A stretch of DNA of 64,000 nt, from assembly GCF_001182745.1 (NCBI RefSeq), contig NZ_LN868938.1, positions 2,356,001-2,420,000 of the forward strand. Reading direction: 5' to 3'. Of the stretch, positions 1-10,053 are shown one piece after another. The position numbers and the translations under genes were made by a program. The stretch is from Nocardia farcinica (lineage in GTDB: Bacteria; Actinomycetota; Actinomycetes; Mycobacteriales; Mycobacteriaceae). A model generated the notes under the pieces. That model searched no databases. It had not been told where the DNA came from and saw only the letters and a list, made by a program, of their open reading frames with translations. Within the stretch, counting starts at the first letter, position 1. Each line of letters opens with the position of its first letter.

Positions 1-683
1 GGCACGCTCAGCACCATGTCCACCGTGACGGCGGGGTCCTGGCGCATCTTGTACGCGTCGTCGAGGCGGGTCTCCTGGTTCGACAGCGGCGTCTGCTCGT
101 ACCAGCTGTAGGGCAGCACCCGGAAACCCTGGTAGATCAGGCCCTTGTCGTAGAGCGACTTGAACGCCCACATCACCGACTCCATGAAGTCGAGATCGAG
201 CGTCTTGTAATCGTTGTCGAAATCGACCCAGCGGGCCTGCCGGGTGACGTAGTCGCGCCATTCCCCGGTGTAGCGCAGCACCGACGACTTACAGGCGGCG
301 TTGAATTCGGCCAGCCCCATCGCGTCGATCTGTGATTTGTCCGTGATACCGAGCTGCTTTTCCGCTTCGATTTCCGCGGGCAGGCCGTGACAATCCCAGC
401 CGAAGCGCCGGTCGACGCGCTTGCCGCGCATCGTCTGGAAACGCGGGATCACATCCTTGACGTATCCGGTGAGCAAATGCCCGTAATGCGGCAGCCCGTT
501 GGCGAACGGCGGGCCGTCGTAGAAGACGAACTCCGCTGCGCCGGAACGGTTCTCGATGCTGGCACGGAAGGTGTCGTCGGCCGCCCATGCCTCGAGCACG
601 CGGCGCTCCAGATCGGGGAACGCCGCCCCGGAACCCGCGCCGTAGTCGACGCGGGGGTATGCGCTGTTGCTGTCGTCCGCCAT
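1..683 (-). CDS. ileS: Isoleucine--tRNA ligase, N-terminal part (cut by window edge)
   Basis: Charges tRNA-Ile with isoleucine in the cytoplasm. About 227 N-terminal residues are present; the gene continues off the left edge, so most of the roughly 1040-residue class I enzyme is missing. The class I HIGH signature appears as HYGH inside GLPHYGHLL near residue 65, followed by the typical GWDCHGLP segment near residue 95. The ATG at 683 is preceded by GAGGAG about 11 nt upstream. The upstream leader is a T-box element, so expression should follow tRNA-Ile charging. It is the last gene of the wag31-side block on the minus strand. Confidence 0.95.
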   Translation of the reverse strand, partial: MADDSNSAYPRVDYGAGSGAAFPDLERRVLEAWAADDTFRASIENRSGAAEFVFYDGPPFANGLPHYGHLLTGYVKDVIPRFQTMRGKRVDRRFGWDCHGLPAEIEAEKQLGITDKSQIDAMGLAEFNAACKSSVLRYTGEWRDYVTRQARWVDFDNDYKTLDLDFMESVMWAFKSLYDKGLIYQGFRVLPYSWYEQTPLSNQETRLDDAYKMRQDPAVTVDMVLSV

Positions 684-689
684 CGCGGA

Positions 690-930
690 TGCGTCTCCTC
701 GTGCCACCGCGCCGCAGGGCGCGTGTCTGTGTGGGCACGGGGACGACCTCGGCGCCCGGTGCGCCGAAACCGCGGTACCACCCCGTTTGTCCGGCGTCGG
801 ACGCACCGGACCTCTCGTTGCGAGCTGTGACGGGCTCACCCGTTCGGTTCTACTGAGCGCCGCCGCGGGCGGTGGCGCCGTTCTTCCGAAGGCTCCCCGG
901 TGATGGCCGGATCGTCGCCGTCTCTCTCGA
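690..930 (-). promoter_or_regulatory. Translational T-box riboswitch (ultrashort stem I type) upstream of ileS
   Basis: The minus-strand leader carries the T-box sequence GGTGGTACCGCGGT at 782..769, whose UGGU core pairs with the NCCA end of uncharged tRNA. An isoleucine codon ATC (904..902) sits in the specifier position of a short stem near 880-915. The Shine-Dalgarno GAGGAG (700..694 region) follows about 70 nt further on, and the complementary pair CGTGCC (739..734) / GGCACG (705..700) would form a helix right beside it. This fits the known actinobacterial ileS T-boxes, which regulate translation initiation rather than termination. Exact boundaries are approximate. Confidence 0.9.
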
Positions 931-970
931 TTCTAGCCAGCGCGGTCAACTCGATATCGCGCCGGTCCGC

Positions 971-1165
971 CTAGCGTCTGGCGTGCCGCCCCGGCGGCGG
1001 TGGCGACTCGCTTTCGGGTCTTCGCAGCGCGCTCACCAGCAGCAGCACCGCCCCGATGACGCAGACCACGATGCAGCCCCACGCCCAGATCACCGACCCG
1101 GTGGTCAGCGCGGTCACCAGCAGTGCGAAGCCGATCGCGGCGAGGACGAGCGTCACGACGAGCAT
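971..1165 (-). CDS. Small two-helix membrane protein
   Basis: A 64-residue protein not recognised as a named family. Two hydrophobic stretches (about residues 2-21 and 25-46) are separated by a very short loop and followed by an Arg/Pro-rich tail ending in GRHARR, so a hairpin in the membrane with a cytoplasmic basic tail is expected. The ATG at 1165 has GAGGGG just upstream. It lies between wag31 and ileS on the same strand, and is probably co-transcribed with wag31. Confidence 0.65.
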   Translation of the reverse strand: MLVVTLVLAAIGFALLVTALTTGSVIWAWGCIVVCVIGAVLLLVSALRRPESESPPPPGRHARR

Positions 1166-1227
1166 GCGGACCCCTCAGGTATCCCAGGCGCGTGCCTGCG
1201 CCGACCGCCACCCCCGTACCGAGGGCG

Positions 1228-2073
1228 CTACTTGCCGCCCTTGGCGAAGGAGGCGGGGGCCAGGTTGGTGCCGGTGCCGCTGTCGGCGAAGGCGTCGCCG
1301 CCGTCCACCGGAACCGCCGAACCGCGGTTCTCCAGCTCCTCGAGCTGGGACTCCAGGTAGGACTTCAGCCGCACGCGGTACTCGCGCTCGAAGGTCTTGA
1401 GCTGCTCGATCCGGCTCTCCAGCACGCTGCGCTGCTGGGTGATGGTCGCCATGATCTCGGTGTGCTTGCGCTCGGCGTCGGCCTGCAGCGCCTCGGCCTT
1501 CTCCTTGGCCTGGCGCAGCTGGTTGTCCGAGCGGGTCTGCGCGTCCGACAGCATCGCGTCGGCCTTCTGGCGGGCGTCGGCGATCATCGCCTCCGAGCGG
1601 GTCCTGGCGTCGGTGACGAGTCGCTCGGAGTTCGCTCGCGCGTTGGAGAGCAGGTTCTCGGCCTCGGACTTGGCGTCGCTGGTGAGGCGGTCGGCCATCT
1701 CCTGGGCCAGGCTCAGCACCTTGGCGGCCTGCAGGTTGGCGTCGGCCGAGGTGTCCTTGGCCGGGGCGGCGGCGACGGGCGCGGGCGGCGCGGCGGGCAC
1801 CGGCGGCTTGATGGGCTCCGGCTGCGGCTGGGGCTGCGGGACCGGGGCCTTCACCGTCGCGGGACCGGCCGGGCGGTTCTTCTTGGCGTCCGCCAGCTCG
1901 GCGTCCAGCTCGGCGACCCGCTGCCGCAGATCGGCGTTCTCCTCGATCAGACGCGAGAGCTCCTGTTCGACCAGGTCGAGGAAGGCGTCGACCTCGTCCT
2001 CGTTGTAGCCGCGCTTCCCGATCGGCGGTTTGCTGAACGCGACGTTGTGCACATCGGCTGGGGTCAGCGGCAT
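1228..2073 (-). CDS. wag31: DivIVA/Wag31 polar growth scaffold
   Basis: Coiled-coil protein that marks the cell poles and organises tip growth and peptidoglycan synthesis in mycolata. The 281-residue product starts with the conserved DivIVA N-terminal domain ([17 protein letters not shown], then [14 protein letters not shown], which binds membrane). A first coiled coil ends near residue 65, a Pro/Ala-rich linker of about 40 residues follows, and a long second coiled coil rich in Ala/Glu/Arg covers roughly residues 110-255. Length and order match mycobacterial Wag31. It is the first gene after yggT and sepF, the usual order, with a 66-nt gap to yggT. Confidence 0.95.
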   Translation of the reverse strand: MPLTPADVHNVAFSKPPIGKRGYNEDEVDAFLDLVEQELSRLIEENADLRQRVAELDAELADAKKNRPAGPATVKAPVPQPQPQPEPIKPPVPAAPPAPVAAAPAKDTSADANLQAAKVLSLAQEMADRLTSDAKSEAENLLSNARANSERLVTDARTRSEAMIADARQKADAMLSDAQTRSDNQLRQAKEKAEALQADAERKHTEIMATITQQRSVLESRIEQLKTFEREYRVRLKSYLESQLEELENRGSAVPVDGGDAFADSGTGTNLAPASFAKGGK

Positions 2074-2139
2074 GGAAGGATCCCTTCACGCGTCTTTTGG
2101 AGATCTAGCAGATCTAGCAAGGTATCTTGGCCCATTCTG

Positions 2140-2445
2140 TCACACCGGAGCTACCGGTTGGCCGAGCCTGCTGACGATCGACATCAGGATGAAGACGATG
2201 AATAGCAGGACCATTATCGACAGATCCAGGCGAATTCCTCCCAGAGACACCGGTGGTATCAAGCGCCTCAGGAGTTTCACCGGAGGGTCGGTGATCGTGA
2301 AGATCACCTCGAGGACGACGACGACGACGCCGGTCGGCCGCCAGTCCCTGGCGAAGCTACGGATGAACTCGACGATCACCCGGCTGATCAGCAACAGCCA
2401 GAAGATGAACAGTACGAAGTACAGCACCGCGAACAAGGCCACCAT
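2140..2445 (-). CDS. YggT/YlmG family membrane protein
   Basis: About 101 residues with two hydrophobic regions: an N-terminal helix (ALFAVLYFVLFIFWLLLI) and a C-terminal one ending near the stop. Between them lies the family signature SFARDWRPTG..., then TDPPVKLLRRLIPP. The family is linked to division-site or membrane organisation, with no defined biochemical reaction. I chose the ATG at 2445 because homologues begin close to this hydrophobic segment; an in-frame start 14 codons upstream (2487) exists but adds unconserved residues. It sits between sepF and wag31, as in other actinobacteria. Confidence 0.88.
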   Translation of the reverse strand: MVALFAVLYFVLFIFWLLLISRVIVEFIRSFARDWRPTGVVVVVLEVIFTITDPPVKLLRRLIPPVSLGGIRLDLSIMVLLFIVFILMSIVSRLGQPVAPV

Positions 2446-2531
2446 GCCACTCTGCCCGAAAATCGGCGTCGCGCAAAATGACCACACCGCCGGAGACCGG
2501 ACACGCTCACCACTCCCCCCGGATCACAGGA

Positions 2532-3374
2532 CTATTTCTGGTTGTAGAAGCCCGTTTCGGCGATCCTGCGGCGCTCCTCGGCCGAGACGTCCACATCGGC
2601 CGGTGAGAGCAGGAACACCTTGGTGGCCACCTTGTCGAACGAGCCACGCAGCGCGAACGCCAGGCCCGCGGCGAAGTCGACCAGCCGCTTGGCGTCGGCG
2701 TTGCTCAGCTCGACCAGGTCCATGATCACCGGGTTGCCCTCGCGGAACCGCTCGCCGATGATCCTGGCCTCGCTGTAGTCCCGCGGGCGCAACGTCGTGA
2801 TCTTGGACAACGGACCTCCGTCCTCGAAGATCCCCGGCCTGCGAGCCACCACCGGCTCGGGGCGCATCCGCTCCTCGAGCCTGCGCTCCTCGGCCTCGGG
2901 ATCGACGGCGAGCGCACCCCTGGTGGCTCCCCGCAACATCGGCGCGCCACCACCGGCACGGAACCGGCCCGAGGAGGGCGCGGCATCGATGCGGGTGGGG
3001 CGCCGCGGCGCCTCGTAGCGGTCCTCGCCGTAGGCGTCCTCCGGGTAGTCGTCGCGGCGGGCGACGGGGTAGCCGGACTTGTAGGACTTGTAGGCGGGCT
3101 CCGGGTAGTCGGCGTCCTCGTCGAACCGGTCGGCACCGAACCGGTCGGGGCCGAAGCGCTCGGCGCCGAACCGCTCGGGTCCGAAACGGTCGGCGCTGTA
3201 ACGATCTTCGCCGTAGCGATCGGCGCCGTAGCCGGCGCGCTCGGAGTACGGACGGGGTCCGCGCGCGCCACCGCGCTCGCTCGCGCGGGGTGCGCGGTCG
3301 TCGACGTAGTCGTCTTCGTAATCCTCGAGCGGAACCATGCCGAAGTACGCCTTGAACTTGTGCAGCGTGCTCAT
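2532..3374 (-). CDS. sepF: Cell division protein SepF with tandem pentapeptide repeats
   Basis: SepF anchors FtsZ to the membrane in organisms that lack FtsA. The 280-residue product begins [20 protein letters not shown], the amphipathic membrane-binding start, with AAGGAAGG just upstream of the ATG at 3374. The C-terminal SepF domain (about residues 185-280) contains the [24 protein letters not shown] core. The linker between them holds seven tandem units of the form x[D/E]R[Y/F][G/S/D] (residues 51-85). The neighbours are yggT and the YggS-type gene, the standard order. Confidence 0.95.
   Translation of the reverse strand: MSTLHKFKAYFGMVPLEDYEDDYVDDRAPRASERGGARGPRPYSERAGYGADRYGEDRYSADRFGPERFGAERFGPDRFGADRFDEDADYPEPAYKSYKSGYPVARRDDYPEDAYGEDRYEAPRRPTRIDAAPSSGRFRAGGGAPMLRGATRGALAVDPEAEERRLEERMRPEPVVARRPGIFEDGGPLSKITTLRPRDYSEARIIGERFREGNPVIMDLVELSNADAKRLVDFAAGLAFALRGSFDKVATKVFLLSPADVDVSAEERRRIAETGFYNQK
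3120..3224 (-). repeat. Seven 15-bp tandem repeats inside sepF
   Basis: Read on the minus strand, seven consecutive 15-nt units encode [35 protein letters not shown]. The units are degenerate at DNA level but keep the Arg-aromatic pair in every copy. They lie in the disordered linker, outside the membrane helix and the FtsZ-binding domain. Confidence 0.85.
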
Positions 3375-3481
3375 CTGGTCGACCTTCCTTCGGCCCCGGT
3401 GGCGGCCGGGTGTTGAAGTCTTGCTCAGCCCCTCGTCCGTCCCAATCTTATGTGTCATATGTGACTGATGAGGTTTCTTTG

Positions 3482-4237
3482 CTAGCCCGAGGTTATCGGT
3501 CGCGCACCCATCAAGGCGGTACCGACACGCACACACGTGGAACCGTGTGCGATCGCGGATTCCAGATCCCCGGACATTCCTGCGGAAAGCTCCCGCGCAC
3601 CGGGGTGGCGCGCCAGGATCCGCGTGTGCAAGGTCTCGAGAAGGGCGAACGCGCTATCGGGCTCGGCGTCCAGCGGCGGAATGGCCATCAGGCCCGCGAG
3701 CTGCAGTCCTTCCGCGGCGGCGATCCGGTCGGCCAGCGCGTCCAGCTCGGCGGGCACGACGCCGCCCCGGGCCGGATCGGCGTCCAGGCTCACCTGCACC
3801 AGCACCCGCACCGGTTCGGCGCGCTCGCCCGCGGCCAGCGCGGCGCACGCACCCCTGTCAAGAGCCGTTGCCAGACGTTCGCTGTCCACCGAATGCACGG
3901 TGTGCGCCCACCGGGCGACCACCTTCGCCTTGTTGCGCTGCAACCGGCCGATCATGTGCCAGGCGATACCGTCGAGTCCGCTCAGTTCGGCCACCTTCGC
4001 CGAGGCCTCCTGCTCGCGTGACTCGCCGAACTCGCGCAGTCCGAGGTCGTAGAGGATCGCCACGTCACGGGCCGGGAAGAACTTCGTCACCGGCAGCATC
4101 CGGACCGAGTCCGGCGCGCGACCGCTCGCTCGGCAGGCCGCCTCGATGCGCGCCAGCAGCGCGTCCAGATTCGCCGACAGCTCCGCGGCGCGCGCGGCGA
4201 CCGCGTCGGCGACCGGCGTCCCCGCCGCTCCACTCAC
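3482..4237 (-). CDS. YggS family pyridoxal-phosphate homeostasis protein
   Basis: About 251 residues of a fold-type III PLP-binding protein without a known reaction, involved in balancing free PLP. The PLP lysine lies in [10 protein letters not shown] (near residue 49), followed by the family motifs [19 protein letters not shown] and the C-terminal [18 protein letters not shown] placed the start at the GTG at 4237, which has AAAGG about 8 nt upstream; an in-frame GTG at 4246 is the alternative. It lies between pgeF and sepF in the dcw flank, as in most actinobacteria. Confidence 0.92.
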   Translation of the reverse strand: MSGAAGTPVADAVAARAAELSANLDALLARIEAACRASGRAPDSVRMLPVTKFFPARDVAILYDLGLREFGESREQEASAKVAELSGLDGIAWHMIGRLQRNKAKVVARWAHTVHSVDSERLATALDRGACAALAAGERAEPVRVLVQVSLDADPARGGVVPAELDALADRIAAAEGLQLAGLMAIPPLDAEPDSAFALLETLHTRILARHPGARELSAGMSGDLESAIAHGSTCVRVGTALMGARPITSG

Positions 4238-4296
4238 ACCCTGCACCTTTCCCCAACCTCCCGGCTCGACGTCGTGGATACCCCGGCCGCCGCGGT

Positions 4297-5031
4297 TCAC
4301 ACGCCCGCGCGGGTGTCCATCCAGATGACCCCGGCCAGCCTGCCCGTGGGAGCGCCGCGTCGGTGACTGAACAACGTCTTGTCCTCGATGGTGCAGCGCG
4401 GATCGACCGCGACCGCGCCGACGCCCGCCTCGGTGAGCTGCCTGCGGATGCCCGCGCGCAGGTCGAGGCCGGGGGTGCCGCGCACGGTGGTGGTGGCGCT
4501 GCCGGGCAGATGGGCCTCGACGTCGTCGCGCATGGCGGCGGGCACCTCGTAGTGGCGGCCGGAGGCGGCCGGGCCGAGGAAGGCGCCGATCCGCTCGGGC
4601 CGGGCGCCCTGGGCGATCATCACCTCGAGCACCCGCGGGACGATGCCGATGCGGGCGCCGATGCGGCCCGCGTGCACGGCCGCGATGACGCCTGCCTCGT
4701 CGTCGGAGAGCAGGATCGGCACACAGTCGGCGCTCAGCACCACCAGCGCCAGATCGGGCACGGTGGTCACCAGCGCGTCGGTGGCGGGCACCGGCTCGTC
4801 GCGCGGACCGTCGACCACCTCGACGTTGCGGCCGTGGATCTGCTCCATCCACACCAGTCGCTCGGGGGCCAGGCCGATCCCCTCGGCCAGCCGGACGCGG
4901 TTGCGCCGGACGGCGGCCGGATCGTCGCCCACGTGGTCGCCGAGATTGAACGAGTCGTAGGGCGGCGCCGAGAAGCCGCCCGCCCGCGTGGTGGTGACCC
5001 GGCGGACGGTGAGCGTGGAGGCAACTGTCAT
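4297..5031 (-). CDS. pgeF: Peptidoglycan editing factor PgeF (YfiH/polyphenol oxidase family)
   Basis: A 244-residue member of the YfiH/laccase-like family that removes mis-incorporated amino acids (for example L-Ser at position 1) from UDP-MurNAc precursors. The zinc-site residues are visible in LSADCVPIL (near residue 112), AAVHAGRIG (near 130) and the C-terminal DPRCTIEDKTLFSHRR. It follows ftsZ with a 132-nt gap. There is no Shine-Dalgarno; TACGCT lies exactly 7 nt before the ATG, suggesting its own leaderless transcript. Confidence 0.92.
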   Translation of the reverse strand: MTVASTLTVRRVTTTRAGGFSAPPYDSFNLGDHVGDDPAAVRRNRVRLAEGIGLAPERLVWMEQIHGRNVEVVDGPRDEPVPATDALVTTVPDLALVVLSADCVPILLSDDEAGVIAAVHAGRIGARIGIVPRVLEVMIAQGARPERIGAFLGPAASGRHYEVPAAMRDDVEAHLPGSATTTVRGTPGLDLRAGIRRQLTEAGVGAVAVDPRCTIEDKTLFSHRRGAPTGRLAGVIWMDTRAGV

Positions 5032-5038
5032 GCGTCCG

Positions 5039-5044
5039 AGCGTA
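5039..5044 (-). promoter_or_regulatory. -10 element for a leaderless pgeF transcript
   Basis: TACGCT (TANNNT class) is separated from the pgeF ATG by 7 nt, which would place the transcription start at or next to the A of the start codon. No ribosome-binding site is present in the intervening or preceding bases. Confidence 0.5.
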
Positions 5045-5114
5045 ATAGCACCGCGCGAGTGCGGCGGCGCGCTGCCGCGGCACCCGATGAATCATGCTGG
5101 TCGGTCGCATGATT

Positions 5115-5158
5115 CGGCCGCGGGCACGCCACCGGCGCCGGTGCCCGCACCGCGGCCG
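5115..5158 (-). terminator. GC-rich hairpin downstream of ftsZ
   Basis: An inverted repeat GCGGGCAC (5120-5127) / GTGCCCGC (5141-5148) encloses the palindrome ACCGGCGCCGGT, beginning 16 nt past the ftsZ stop. There is no T-tract, as usual in this group. It could end or attenuate the dcw transcript before pgeF. Confidence 0.4.
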
Positions 5159-5163
5159 CGGCG

Positions 5164-6402
5164 TCAGCGACGCATGAAATCGGGCACGTCGACGTCGTCG
5201 TCGGGATCGGGGTCCTGGATATGGGAGCGGCTGTTGTGCGCGACGGTCGGCTCGGCCAGGCGGGCCCGCTCGCTGTCGCGATAGTTCGGCACCGCGCCCC
5301 GGGTGGAGCCGGTCGAGGCGTTCGCCGACGACGCGCTCTCGGTGGCCCGCGACGGGGGCAGCTCGCTGCCGCGGTTGCTGATCTCCCCCGCACGTCCCGC
5401 GCCGATGGTGCCACCCCGGGTGTGCGACGGCGTGTCGAAGGTGCGCCGGGCCGGCCCGCCCCCGTCGAAGCCGGCCGCGATGACGGTCACCCGCACCTCG
5501 TCACCGAGCGAATCGTCGATGACGGTGCCGAAGATGATGTTCGCCTCGATGTGCGCGGCCTCCTGCACCAGCGAGGCCGCCTCGTTGATCTCGAACAGGC
5601 CCAGATCCGAACCGCCCGCGATCGACAGCAGCACGCCATGCGCGCCGTCCATCGACGCCTCGAGCAGCGGCGAGTTGATCGCCGCCTCGGCGGCCTTGAC
5701 CGAACGCCCCTCCCCGCGCGCCGAGCCGATGCCCATCAGGGCGCTGCCCGCGCCCGACATCACGCTCTTGACGTCGGCGAAGTCGACGTTGATCAGGCCG
5801 GGCGTGGTGATCAGGTCGGTGATGCCCTGCACACCGTTGAGCAGCACCTCGTCGGCGGAACGGAAGGCGTCCATCAGGCTCACCGCGGCGTCGCCGAGCT
5901 GGAGCAGGCGGTCGTTGGGGATGACGATGAGCGTGTCGCAGGACTCGCGCAGCATGTTGATGCCGACCTCGGCCTGGTTGCCGCGGCGCTTGCCCTCGAA
6001 CGAGAACGGCCGGGTGACCACGCCGATGGTCAGCGCGCCGAGCTTGCGCGCGATGCTGGCGACCACCGGCGCACCGCCGGTGCCCGTGCCGCCGCCCTCG
6101 CCCGCGGTGACGAAGACCATGTCGGCGCCCTTGAGCACCTCTTCGATCTCGTCCTTGTGGTCCTCGGCCGCCTTGCGGCCGACCTCGGGATCGGCGCCGG
6201 CGCCGAGACCGCGGGTGAGCTCACGGCCGACGTCGAGCTTGACGTCGGCATCGCTCATCAGCAGCGCCTGCGCGTCGGTGTTGACCGCGATGAACTCGAC
6301 TCCCTTGAGTCCCTGTTCGATCATCCGGTTGACGGCATTCACGCCGCCGCCGCCGATACCGACGACCTTGATCACTGCAAGGTAGTTGTGCGGGGGCGTC
6401 AT
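5164..6402 (-). CDS. ftsZ: Cell division GTPase FtsZ
   Basis: Tubulin-like GTPase forming the Z ring. The 412-residue protein has the nucleotide-binding [13 protein letters not shown] at residues 15-27, the tubulin signature GGGTGTGG at 103-110, and the catalytic T7 loop [12 protein letters not shown] variable Ser/Ala/Arg-rich linker follows from about residue 320, and the tail [12 protein letters not shown] matches the conserved partner-binding peptide that contacts SepF and FtsW. GGAAGG precedes the ATG at 6402. A 289-nt gap separates it from ftsQ, unlike the 4-nt overlaps upstream, so a separate promoter is likely. Confidence 0.97.
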   Translation of the reverse strand: MTPPHNYLAVIKVVGIGGGGVNAVNRMIEQGLKGVEFIAVNTDAQALLMSDADVKLDVGRELTRGLGAGADPEVGRKAAEDHKDEIEEVLKGADMVFVTAGEGGGTGTGGAPVVASIARKLGALTIGVVTRPFSFEGKRRGNQAEVGINMLRESCDTLIVIPNDRLLQLGDAAVSLMDAFRSADEVLLNGVQGITDLITTPGLINVDFADVKSVMSGAGSALMGIGSARGEGRSVKAAEAAINSPLLEASMDGAHGVLLSIAGGSDLGLFEINEAASLVQEAAHIEANIIFGTVIDDSLGDEVRVTVIAAGFDGGGPARRTFDTPSHTRGGTIGAGRAGEISNRGSELPPSRATESASSANASTGSTRGAVPNYRDSERARLAEPTVAHNSRSHIQDPDPDDDVDVPDFMRR

Positions 6403-6691
6403 GGGCTCTCGCCTTCCTTCGATCCAAGCCTGTCATTTCGGAAAACCCTGAACCTCAACCATAGGGTTAGCGTTATGTCAAGTATCCGACTGCTGCGGAA
6501 CGCTATTCGCCGCCGCCGCGATCCCGGCGCAGGCGCGCCGAAACGAGGAACAGAATCTTGCACGATCCCACTCACCGCGGGCGGGGCACCCCGTAGGGTT
6601 GGACGGTTGCTCACCGCGGGACGATCCGGCCGCAGCAACCGGACCGGTGGCACACCACCCCCGAAAACCGGCCGGGCGCACGAGGTGTCGA
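6403..6691. other. ftsQ-ftsZ intergenic region
   Basis: This 289-bp gap is relatively AT-rich near ftsZ. On the minus strand TTGACA (6481..6476) is followed by TAACGCTAACCCTATGGT. The best -10 (TATGGT) is only 12 nt from TTGACA, too close for a standard promoter, so the exact ftsZ promoter is unresolved. No ORF with supporting evidence was seen. Confidence 0.4.
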
Positions 6692-7390
6692 TCACTTCAC
6701 CGTGACCAGATTCGGACTCGAAACGTCGAACACCGTGCCCTCTCGCGTCAACAGCGGCAACACCACCGCCGCCTTGCGTTCGGCATCGTCCGCTCCGCCC
6801 CACACTACCGTGCGGCCGTCCTTCAGTTTCAAGGAGATGTCCGAAATCGACCGCGCGACAACCTCGCCCACCTGGATCTTCAACGCGGGCGGCACGGCGT
6901 TCACGACGGTGACCGCGGCCCTGGTCAGCGGATCGGCGCTGCCTGGGTGGTCGGCGACGAGCTTGGGCAGGCCGGGCGGAGGCGGCTCGATCGCGAATTC
7001 GACGGCCTCGCCGTCGAGCAGATGCGAACCCTGCGGGGTGTCGAAGTACAGCACCGCCTCCCGCTCGACCACCGTGACCCGCAACGTCTGCGGATACACG
7101 CGCTTGATCCGCACCGAGGCCACCTTGGGAAGCGCGGCCACCCGCCGGGCCATCGCGTCGGTGTCGACCCGCAGCAGGGACCGGCCCTCGGGGACCTGCA
7201 ACTGGGCCATGACCTCGTCCTCGGGCACCGCGCGCAGTCCTTCCACGTCCACCGTGCGCACCGAGAGCACCGGGCTGAACCACGCCACCGCGAGCAGCAC
7301 GGTCAACAGGCTCACCGCGAGCAGGGCCCACAGCCGTACCCGGCGCAGCCCGCCCGGGCCGAGCAGTTCCCCCGCCGCGCGCACGCTCAC
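6692..7390 (-). CDS. ftsQ: Cell division protein FtsQ
   Basis: Bitopic divisome protein linking FtsI/FtsW to the ring. The 232-residue product has a short basic cytoplasmic start, one transmembrane helix (about residues 19-41), a POTRA domain beginning [17 protein letters not shown], then the FtsQ beta domain ending at VTVK. The GTG at 7390 overlaps the murC stop by 4 nt (GTGA), so it is translationally coupled to murC. ftsQ is shorter than the Pro-rich mycobacterial homologue because it lacks the long N-terminal extension. Confidence 0.93.
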   Translation of the reverse strand: MSVRAAGELLGPGGLRRVRLWALLAVSLLTVLLAVAWFSPVLSVRTVDVEGLRAVPEDEVMAQLQVPEGRSLLRVDTDAMARRVAALPKVASVRIKRVYPQTLRVTVVEREAVLYFDTPQGSHLLDGEAVEFAIEPPPPGLPKLVADHPGSADPLTRAAVTVVNAVPPALKIQVGEVVARSISDISLKLKDGRTVVWGGADDAERKAAVVLPLLTREGTVFDVSSPNLVTVK

Positions 7391-8892
7391 CGCCCGTGCT
7401 GGGGCCGCGCCCGTAGGCCGTCGAGGATCTGGCTGCCGAGCATCGTGACGTCGCCCGCGCCCATGGTGATGACCACGTCGCCCGGCAGCGCGAGCCCGGC
7501 CACCTGACGGCCGACCCGCGACATGTCGGGCTGGTAGTGCACCGGCGCGGTGACCGCCTGGGCCACCAGCGCGCCGTTCACCCCGGGCATCGCCTTCTCC
7601 CGTGCGCCGTACACGTCGAGCACCACGACCTCGTCGGCCAGGCTCAGCGCGGCGCCGAATTCGGCGGCGAAGGTGGCGGTGCGGCTGTAGAGGTGCGGCT
7701 GGAAGACCACGATCACCCGGCCCTGCCGGGAGCGGGCCCCGTCGCGAGCCTCCTGCTCGACCAGCGCGGCGGCGGCGCCGAGCACCGCCCGCACCTCGGT
7801 GGGATGGTGGGCGTAGTCGTCGAAGACCCGCACGCCGTTCTCCCGGCCGACGAACTGGAACCGGCGATGCACGCCGCCGAAGCCCTCCAGCCCCTGGATG
7901 ATCTCGTCCAGGTCGGCGCCCGCGGCGCGGGCGGCCAGCAGCGCGGCCAGCGCGTTGAGCGCCATGTGCCTGCCCGGCACCGACAACCGCAGCGTGCGCG
8001 GGGCGGGTTCGTCGCCGAGCTGGAACTGGGCGACCCCACCCACGTCGCGCGGCTCCCAGCTGTGCAGGCGCACCCCGACCGGGACCGGCGCGTCGGCGAG
8101 TTCGCCGGAGCCGTAACCGAGTACCCGCACACCGCGCTCGGCCAGCCGCGCGCCGACCCGTTCGGCCAGCGCCCGCGAACCCGGATCGTCCAGGCACACC
8201 ACCAGCAGTCCGCCCGCGGCGAGCCGGTCGGCGAAATCGTCGAACACCTGGGTGTAGGCGGCGTCGGAGCCGAAGAAGTCCAGGTGGTCGGACTCGATGT
8301 TGGTGACCACGGCGACGTCCGGGTCGTACTGCAGCAGCGAGCCGTCGCTCTCGTCGGCCTCGGCCACGAAGATCTCGCCGGTGCCGTGGTGGGCGTTGGT
8401 GCCCGCCTCGTTCAGCTCACCGCCGACCGCGAAGGACGGGTCGAAACCGCAGTGCTGCAAGGCCACGATGAGCATCGAGGTGGTGGAGGTCTTGCCGTGC
8501 GTGCCCGACACCAGCAGGGTGCGGTGCCCGCGCATCAGCGAGGCCAGCACCGCCGGACGCAGCAGCACCGGGATGTCGCGGCGCTGCGCCTCCACCAGTT
8601 CCGGATTCGTCTTGGGGATCGCCGCGTAGGTGGTGACCACCGCGGTCGGACCGCCGGGCAGCAGGTCGAGCGCGCCCGCGTCGTGGCCGATGCGGACCTG
8701 CGCGCCGCGGGCCCGCAGCGCCAGCACGCCGCGGCTCTCCTTCGCGTCGGAGCCGGAGACCTCGCCGCCGCGCGACAACAGGATCCGCGCGATGCCGGAC
8801 ATACCGGCACCGCCGATGCCGACCATGTGCACGCGCCGCAGCTCCGGCGGCAGCGCCGACCGCTGCTCGGTGCCCGCGGCGATGTCGTTCAT
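7387..8892 (-). CDS. murC: UDP-N-acetylmuramate--L-alanine ligase MurC
   Basis: Adds L-alanine to UDP-MurNAc, the first step of stem-peptide synthesis. 501 residues: an N-terminal Rossmann domain with [14 protein letters not shown] at 22-35, the ATP loop GTHGKTST at 130-137, the central-domain residues EADESDGS and the C-terminal DDYAHHPTE segment typical of MurC/Mpl. The ATG at 8892 overlaps the murG stop by 4 nt, and the gene's own stop overlaps ftsQ, so it lies within one coupled series. Confidence 0.97.
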   Translation of the reverse strand: MNDIAAGTEQRSALPPELRRVHMVGIGGAGMSGIARILLSRGGEVSGSDAKESRGVLALRARGAQVRIGHDAGALDLLPGGPTAVVTTYAAIPKTNPELVEAQRRDIPVLLRPAVLASLMRGHRTLLVSGTHGKTSTTSMLIVALQHCGFDPSFAVGGELNEAGTNAHHGTGEIFVAEADESDGSLLQYDPDVAVVTNIESDHLDFFGSDAAYTQVFDDFADRLAAGGLLVVCLDDPGSRALAERVGARLAERGVRVLGYGSGELADAPVPVGVRLHSWEPRDVGGVAQFQLGDEPAPRTLRLSVPGRHMALNALAALLAARAAGADLDEIIQGLEGFGGVHRRFQFVGRENGVRVFDDYAHHPTEVRAVLGAAAALVEQEARDGARSRQGRVIVVFQPHLYSRTATFAAEFGAALSLADEVVVLDVYGAREKAMPGVNGALVAQAVTAPVHYQPDMSRVGRQVAGLALPGDVVITMGAGDVTMLGSQILDGLRARPQHGR

Positions 8893-10010
8893 CGCGCCAC
8901 CCGCACGGCGATGCGCGCCACCTCGTCGGCGGCGTCGCGGTGTCCCGCACCGGCGGCGGCGCGGCCCATCTCGGTCAGCCGGGTTCGGTCCAGCAGCAGC
9001 GGTATCACCTCGTCGATCACGTATTTCGGGGTCAGTTCCGAGTCGGGGACAATTCTGCCACCGCCCTGCGCGACGATCGGACGGGCGTTGAACTCCTGCT
9101 CGCCGTTGCCGTGCGGCAGCGGCACGTAGAACGCGGGCAGGCCGACCGCCGAGACCTCGGCCACCGTCATCGCTCCCGAGCGGCACACCACCGCGTCGGC
9201 GGCGGCGTAGGCCAGATCCATCCGCGACAGGTACGGCACCGCGACATAGCGTGCCGTACCACCGGTTTCGGGCACGTCCAGGGTGTTCTTCGGGCCGTGC
9301 GCGTGCAGCACCGAGATCCCCGCCGCCGCCAGCTGCGGCGCGGCTCCCGCGATCGCCTCGTTCAGGCTGCGCGCGCCCTGCGAGCCGCCGAACACCAGCA
9401 GCACCGGGCCCGCATCGGGCAGCCCGAAGTGCGCACGGGCCTCGGCGCGCAGCGCGGTCCGGTCCAGCGCGGTGATGGATTCGCGCACCGGGATGCCCAC
9501 CACCTCGGCACCGGGCAACCCCGAATCCGGCACCGCGGCCAGCACCGCGCGCGCCACCCTGGCGCCGATCTTGTTGGCGATGCCCGCCTTCGCGTTGGCC
9601 TCGTGCACGATCACCGGCACCGCGCGGCGACGGCGCAGCACACCGCGGCCCGCCGCCAGGTAGGCCGGCAGCGCGACGTAGCCGCCGAAACCGATGATCA
9701 CGTCGGCCTGCACGGCGTCGATCACCGCGCGGGTGCGCCGCACCGAGGCGCGCACCCGGGCGGGCAGCCGCAGCAGGTCGGCGGTCGGCTTGCGCGGCAA
9801 CGGCACCGGCGGGATCAGCTCGAGCGGATACCCGCGCTCGGGCACGAGCCGGGTCTCCAGCCCCCGTTCGGTGCCCAGTGCCGTCACCCGGATGGCGGGG
9901 TCGAGCCGCCGCAGCGCGTCGGCGACCGCGAGTGCCGGTTCGATGTGCCCTGCCGTGCCACCGCCCGCGACGATCACCGAGAGCCCGGAACCGGAATCCT
10001 TCGTGGTCAC
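8889..10010 (-). CDS. murG: UDP-GlcNAc transferase MurG (lipid II synthesis)
   Basis: Transfers GlcNAc onto lipid I to make lipid II at the inner face of the membrane. 373 residues, GT28 family: [18 protein letters not shown] at the N-terminus, [13 protein letters not shown] (acceptor side) and [10 protein letters not shown] plus [18 protein letters not shown] (UDP-GlcNAc binding). I chose the GTG at 10010 because GGAGGAG lies 6 nt upstream; the GTG at 10025 overlaps that ribosome-binding site. A 43-nt gap separates it from ftsW. Confidence 0.96.
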   Translation of the reverse strand: MTTKDSGSGLSVIVAGGGTAGHIEPALAVADALRRLDPAIRVTALGTERGLETRLVPERGYPLELIPPVPLPRKPTADLLRLPARVRASVRRTRAVIDAVQADVIIGFGGYVALPAYLAAGRGVLRRRRAVPVIVHEANAKAGIANKIGARVARAVLAAVPDSGLPGAEVVGIPVRESITALDRTALRAEARAHFGLPDAGPVLLVFGGSQGARSLNEAIAGAAPQLAAAGISVLHAHGPKNTLDVPETGGTARYVAVPYLSRMDLAYAAADAVVCRSGAMTVAEVSAVGLPAFYVPLPHGNGEQEFNARPIVAQGGGRIVPDSELTPKYVIDEVIPLLLDRTRLTEMGRAAAGAGHRDAADEVARIAVRVAR

Positions 10011-10053
10011 CTCGTACTCCTCCACCGGGCCCGTCGTGCGCGTCGCCCGTCAC

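Noticed and set aside
6476..6481. TTGACA as -35 of the ftsZ promoter
   Set aside because: The best -10 (TATGGT) is only 12 nt away and nothing suitable lies at 16-18 nt.
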